Source: JAUWOY01 sp034431315
Lineage (GTDB): Bacteria; Chloroflexota; Anaerolineae; VGOG01
Assembly: GCA_034431315.1 (NCBI GenBank)
Contig: DAOUDK010000101.1
Span: 1 to 35,939, forward strand
Direction: 5' to 3'
DNA: 35,939 nt
Position 1 is the first letter of the stretch; the number at the start of each line of letters is the position of its first letter. This document shows, piece after piece, positions 33,602 to 35,939 of this stretch. Below the pieces are notes generated by a model, which worked only from the letters and a program-made list of their open reading frames with translations, was not told the DNA's origin and ran no database searches. The position numbers were made by a program, and so were the translations under genes.

Positions 33602-35299
33602 CTATCCCGTATCGGGAGGCATTTTGTCCACAGACCAATAACGCTGTACTGCTTCCGATTGCCGCTGGTCCGCGAGCCAGTCCTCGAAGGTCTGGAGTTG
33701 TCTTTGCTCCAGGATTTCGGGTGCCAGCTCCCGCTCCTCGTGTCCCAGCACCTCGATGATGTGATAGCCGATGGTGTTCGAGATCGGTTCGCTCATCTCC
33801 CCCACCGCCAGGCTGAAAGCTGCCTCTTCGAACTCAAGTGTCTTCTCCCCCCTGGGGAACCAATCCATGTCGCCGCCGTTGTCCTTGCTTTCCCAATCCT
33901 CGGAGAAGTTCTCAGCCAGGAAGGCAAGGCGGTCGTCGCTCTCTTGCAACTGAGTCAAGAGATCTTGGACTTCCTCTTCCTTTGCTCTGGCCTTGGCCGC
34001 CTCGGCCTCGATAAGAACATCCAGAGCGGATAGGGCGGTGTCCTCGTCAATGTCCTCCTCCAAGAGAGTCATGATAGCCTGGGCTTCTTCCTCAGTCTCC
34101 ACCAGTATGTGGCTGGCCTGTACCTGGGGCTCTGGCTCCTCTGACGTTTCATGAACGGAGATGATGTGCCAGCCGAATTGAGTCTCCACTGGCTCGCTGA
34201 TCTCACCTGCCGGCGTGCTGAAGGCCGCTTCCTCGAACTCTAGCACCATCTGGCCCTTGGAGAACCAACCCAGGTCGCCGCCTGTGTCCCTGTTGCTGGT
34301 GTCTTTAGAGAAGTTCTGAGCTAGCAGGGCAAAGGCGTCCTCGCTCTCCCTCAGTTGGGTCGAGAGTTCCTGGGGGTCTTTCTCGGCCCTGATCTCTTCC
34401 TCGGTTTTGACTTCCTCCGTCTCGGCCAGAAGCACACGAATTGCATCTAACGCGCTCGTTTCATCAACGCCTTCGTCGAGCAGGGTCATGATCGCCTGTG
34501 CCTTCTCTTCGTTCGTCACCTGTACCTGGCGGGCGTGCACCTGATCGGCGATGGTGGGCACTTCCTGGACCATTGCCTCTTGCAACTTCTCTCTCCAAAG
34601 CAGGGCCTCGAAGATGTCGCGGAAGTCCGCTTCGGAGAAGCCAGCCCGCTCATCCAATGCTTCCAGAGTGGTGGCGTACATCTCCTGGAATCTGTCCAGC
34701 GTCACGGGCGTTGCAGTAGGGGTTGGCGTTATGGCCTGGGTAGCGGTGATGATGGGCGTTGGTGTAGGGGTGGGAGGATTCCTTTCGTAGTCGAATTGGG
34801 TCTCTATCTCCAGTTGCACTTCCTCGGTCGTAACCTCTATCCCTCGCCTGGTTGCTTCCTGGCGGATCAACTCGTCGTCAATCAAGTCATCCAGTACCTG
34901 CTGGCCCAACTCTTGTGGGTTTCCCAACTGACTTTGCAATTGTTCAACTTGCTGCTGGTAATAACTGACGATAAACTCGGAGCTCTGGTCGTTTGGATCC
35001 AGGCGGGCTAGCTGGTCTTGTAACATGGCCAACTGATTCTGGAGGTTAGAGCGATAGTAGCGCACCATTTTCTGATAGGTATCGGTGCGGATGGGCGCTT
35101 CGCCCACCGTTGCCACGGGCTCCTTTGGCTTGACCAGGTATTCTTGATAGAAACCAAAGGCGACCAAAACCACTACCACAACGGTAATAACGGCTGCAGC
35201 AACAAGGATCATCCGCCTTTGTCGTTGGACTTTCTTGCTGAGCCTTATTTCCTTTTTCGTAAGTTCATTAGCCTTCTTCTTTTTCTTCTTCTTGGCCAT
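33602..35299 (-). CDS. membrane-anchored double-parvulin peptidylprolyl isomerase (PrsA/SurA-like)
   Basis: 565 residues; ATG preceded by AGGATAAGG. A lysine-rich cytoplasmic start (MAKKKKKKK) is followed by one membrane helix (about 30-49), so the rest is extracellular. A SurA_N-like helical region (about 62-245) contains a Thr/Pro linker (TPTPTPIITATQAITPTPTATP). Two parvulin domains follow (about 254-384 and 394-518), each with GGDLGWFSKGQM/GGDMDWFPRGEK, FEEAAFS and a closing GWHIISV/GYHIIEV. Each domain has the same long Glu-rich helical insertion after its first strand, so they arose by internal duplication. It folds exported proteins. Confidence 0.88.
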   Translation of the reverse strand: MAKKKKKKKANELTKKEIRLSKKVQRQRRMILVAAAVITVVVVVLVAFGFYQEYLVKPKEPVATVGEAPIRTDTYQKMVRYYRSNLQNQLAMLQDQLARLDPNDQSSEFIVSYYQQQVEQLQSQLGNPQELGQQVLDDLIDDELIRQEATRRGIEVTTEEVQLEIETQFDYERNPPTPTPTPIITATQAITPTPTATPVTLDRFQEMYATTLEALDERAGFSEADFRDIFEALLWREKLQEAMVQEVPTIADQVHARQVQVTNEEKAQAIMTLLDEGVDETSALDAIRVLLAETEEVKTEEEIRAEKDPQELSTQLRESEDAFALLAQNFSKDTSNRDTGGDLGWFSKGQMVLEFEEAAFSTPAGEISEPVETQFGWHIISVHETSEEPEPQVQASHILVETEEEAQAIMTLLEEDIDEDTALSALDVLIEAEAAKARAKEEEVQDLLTQLQESDDRLAFLAENFSEDWESKDNGGDMDWFPRGEKTLEFEEAAFSLAVGEMSEPISNTIGYHIIEVLGHEERELAPEILEQRQLQTFEDWLADQRQSEAVQRYWSVDKMPPDTG

Positions 35300-35319
35300 C
35301 CTTATCCTGTCTCCTCAAT

Positions 35320-35392
35320 AATACTAAAACGAATCGGGAATGGAACGGATTCTTGCGCCCAATTCGTTTTATTCCCAATTCGTTGTAGTATT
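35320..35392. repeat. palindromic element between the foldase gene and rpsR
   Basis: 22-nt arms AATACTAAAACGAATCGGGA.. (35320-35341) and ATTCCCAATTCGTTGTAGTATT (35371-35392) with three mismatches. The words AACGAAT/ATTCG also occur in the palindrome near 10.13 kb. Confidence 0.75.
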
Positions 35393-35413
35393 TCGGCAAA
35401 TCTAACTAAACAA

Positions 35414-35444
35414 AGGGCATAGGAGCAAGTCGTTCCTATGCCCT
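35414..35444 (-). terminator. intrinsic terminator of rpsR
   Basis: On the minus strand, AGGGCATAGGA pairs with TCCTATGCCCT and is followed by TTGTTTAG. Confidence 0.8.
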
Positions 35445-35467
35445 GTTCGACCGCTCGTATCTGCGCC

Positions 35468-35761
35468 TTAGCTGTAACTCCGAAGATGTTCAGCAACGTA
35501 GGGCAGAAAGGCCAAGTGTCTGGCCCGCTTGATAGCCACGGCCAAACGCCGCTGGTGCTTAGCACAGGTTCCCGTCCGACGGCGAGGCTTGATCTTGCCT
35601 TGGTCGCTGATAAAGCGGCGCAGATGTTCCGGTTGCTTGTAGTCTATAACATCAACCTTTCCTGTGCAAAAGGCACACACCTTGCGACGTTGGGTGAACC
35701 TCCGTTTCCGACCACGATTGTCCTGGCGCCGACTACTTCGTGTCCTCCGTTCGTTTGCCAA
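35468..35761 (-). CDS. rpsR: 30S ribosomal protein S18
   Basis: 97 residues. A basic N-terminal tail is followed by KVCAFCTGKVDVIDYKQ, which is the CxxC zinc form, then HLRRFISDQGKIKPRRRTGTCAKHQRRLAVAIKRARHLAFLPY, the diagnostic S18 core. The start is TTG 35761 with GGGAGG 5-6 bp upstream. An upstream rpsF/ssb, usual in bacteria, would lie beyond the window. Confidence 0.95.
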   Translation of the reverse strand: MANERRTRSSRRQDNRGRKRRFTQRRKVCAFCTGKVDVIDYKQPEHLRRFISDQGKIKPRRRTGTCAKHQRRLAVAIKRARHLAFLPYVAEHLRSYS

Positions 35762-35837
35762 ATTTACCTCCCAATCTACGATTAGCTTGATTGCCTAGCT
35801 CGACAATGTTAGATTTCACCCCAGGTGTCATTGCGAG

Positions 35838-35939
35838 CTGCTCCATGTCGCGGTCGCGCCACTCATTGTGTAAGAAACCAACTTTTGATCGCCGAGGTCT
35901 CCGACCGAAGGCGGGAGGGCTCGGTCGGAGACCTTCGCC
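35838..35939. repeat. dispersed repeats at the right edge
   Basis: CATTGCGAG near 35841 matches the dispersed word at 14765. A hairpin GGTCTCCGACCGA (35896-35908) / TCGGTCGGAGACC (35921-35933) is perfect and has a partial copy at 30486-30517. No gene is visible here. Confidence 0.65.

Overview
This window looks like a chromosomal piece of a Chloroflexota bacterium, probably Anaerolineae-like. That assignment is inference. It rests on the Chloroflexota-style secreted proteins with Pro/Thr-rich stretches and a short C-terminal YLPxxL tail, a single-membrane-type envelope gene set (PASTA, parvulin foldase, TatA), and many short palindromic intergenic repeats. The window divides into an accessory left part (about 1-25 kb) and a conserved housekeeping right part (about 25-36 kb).

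Left part. Positions 264-6901 hold a type I restriction-modification operon, hsdM-hsdS-(Abi_C-like gene)-hsdR. Positions 6900-9250 form a rearranged patch. It has a copy of the trailer end of the CRISPR array, a terminator, a strong promoter, the first fifth of a ferredoxin/ASKHA gene cut off exactly at a solitary 29-nt type I-E-like CRISPR repeat, then a TIM-barrel isomerase-like gene and a WapI-like gene, bracketed by two copies of a 90-bp palindrome. A two-gene toxin-antitoxin-like operon follows on the minus strand. Positions 10275-13201 are cas6-cas1-cas2-cas4, feeding an array of 15 repeats and 14 spacers (13386-14454). No interference genes lie in the window. The cas6 reading frame contains a nearly intact copy (34 of 37 bases) of the array's own repeat, with the stem and the 8-nt handle unchanged. 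Cas6 could therefore cut its own messenger; this is the most interesting signal in the window.

Positions 14.8-18.2 kb encode a secreted protein with YadA-head-like repeats and a small secreted partner. Positions 18.4-23.0 kb form a more AT-rich island. It has a 114-bp element present twice (mini-ORF plus terminator-like hairpin), a membrane/coiled-coil protein, a cold-shock-like OB-fold protein, and a graspetide-type RiPP cluster (precursor, ATP-grasp ligase, PASTA membrane protein). Positions 23168-24973 encode the intact ASKHA/2Fe-2S reductive activator, whose promoter and first codons are those duplicated at 7.2 kb.

Right part. It holds a histidine phosphatase, a secreted subtilisin-fold protein in which Asp, His, Ser and the oxyanion Asn are all replaced (a pseudoprotease), tatA, dnaX-ybaB-recR, tRNA-His, a bifunctional Rel (p)ppGpp enzyme, a membrane-anchored double-parvulin foldase, and rpsR. 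Six promoters in the window have exactly 17-bp spacers, and three of them are copies of one module placed before different genes.
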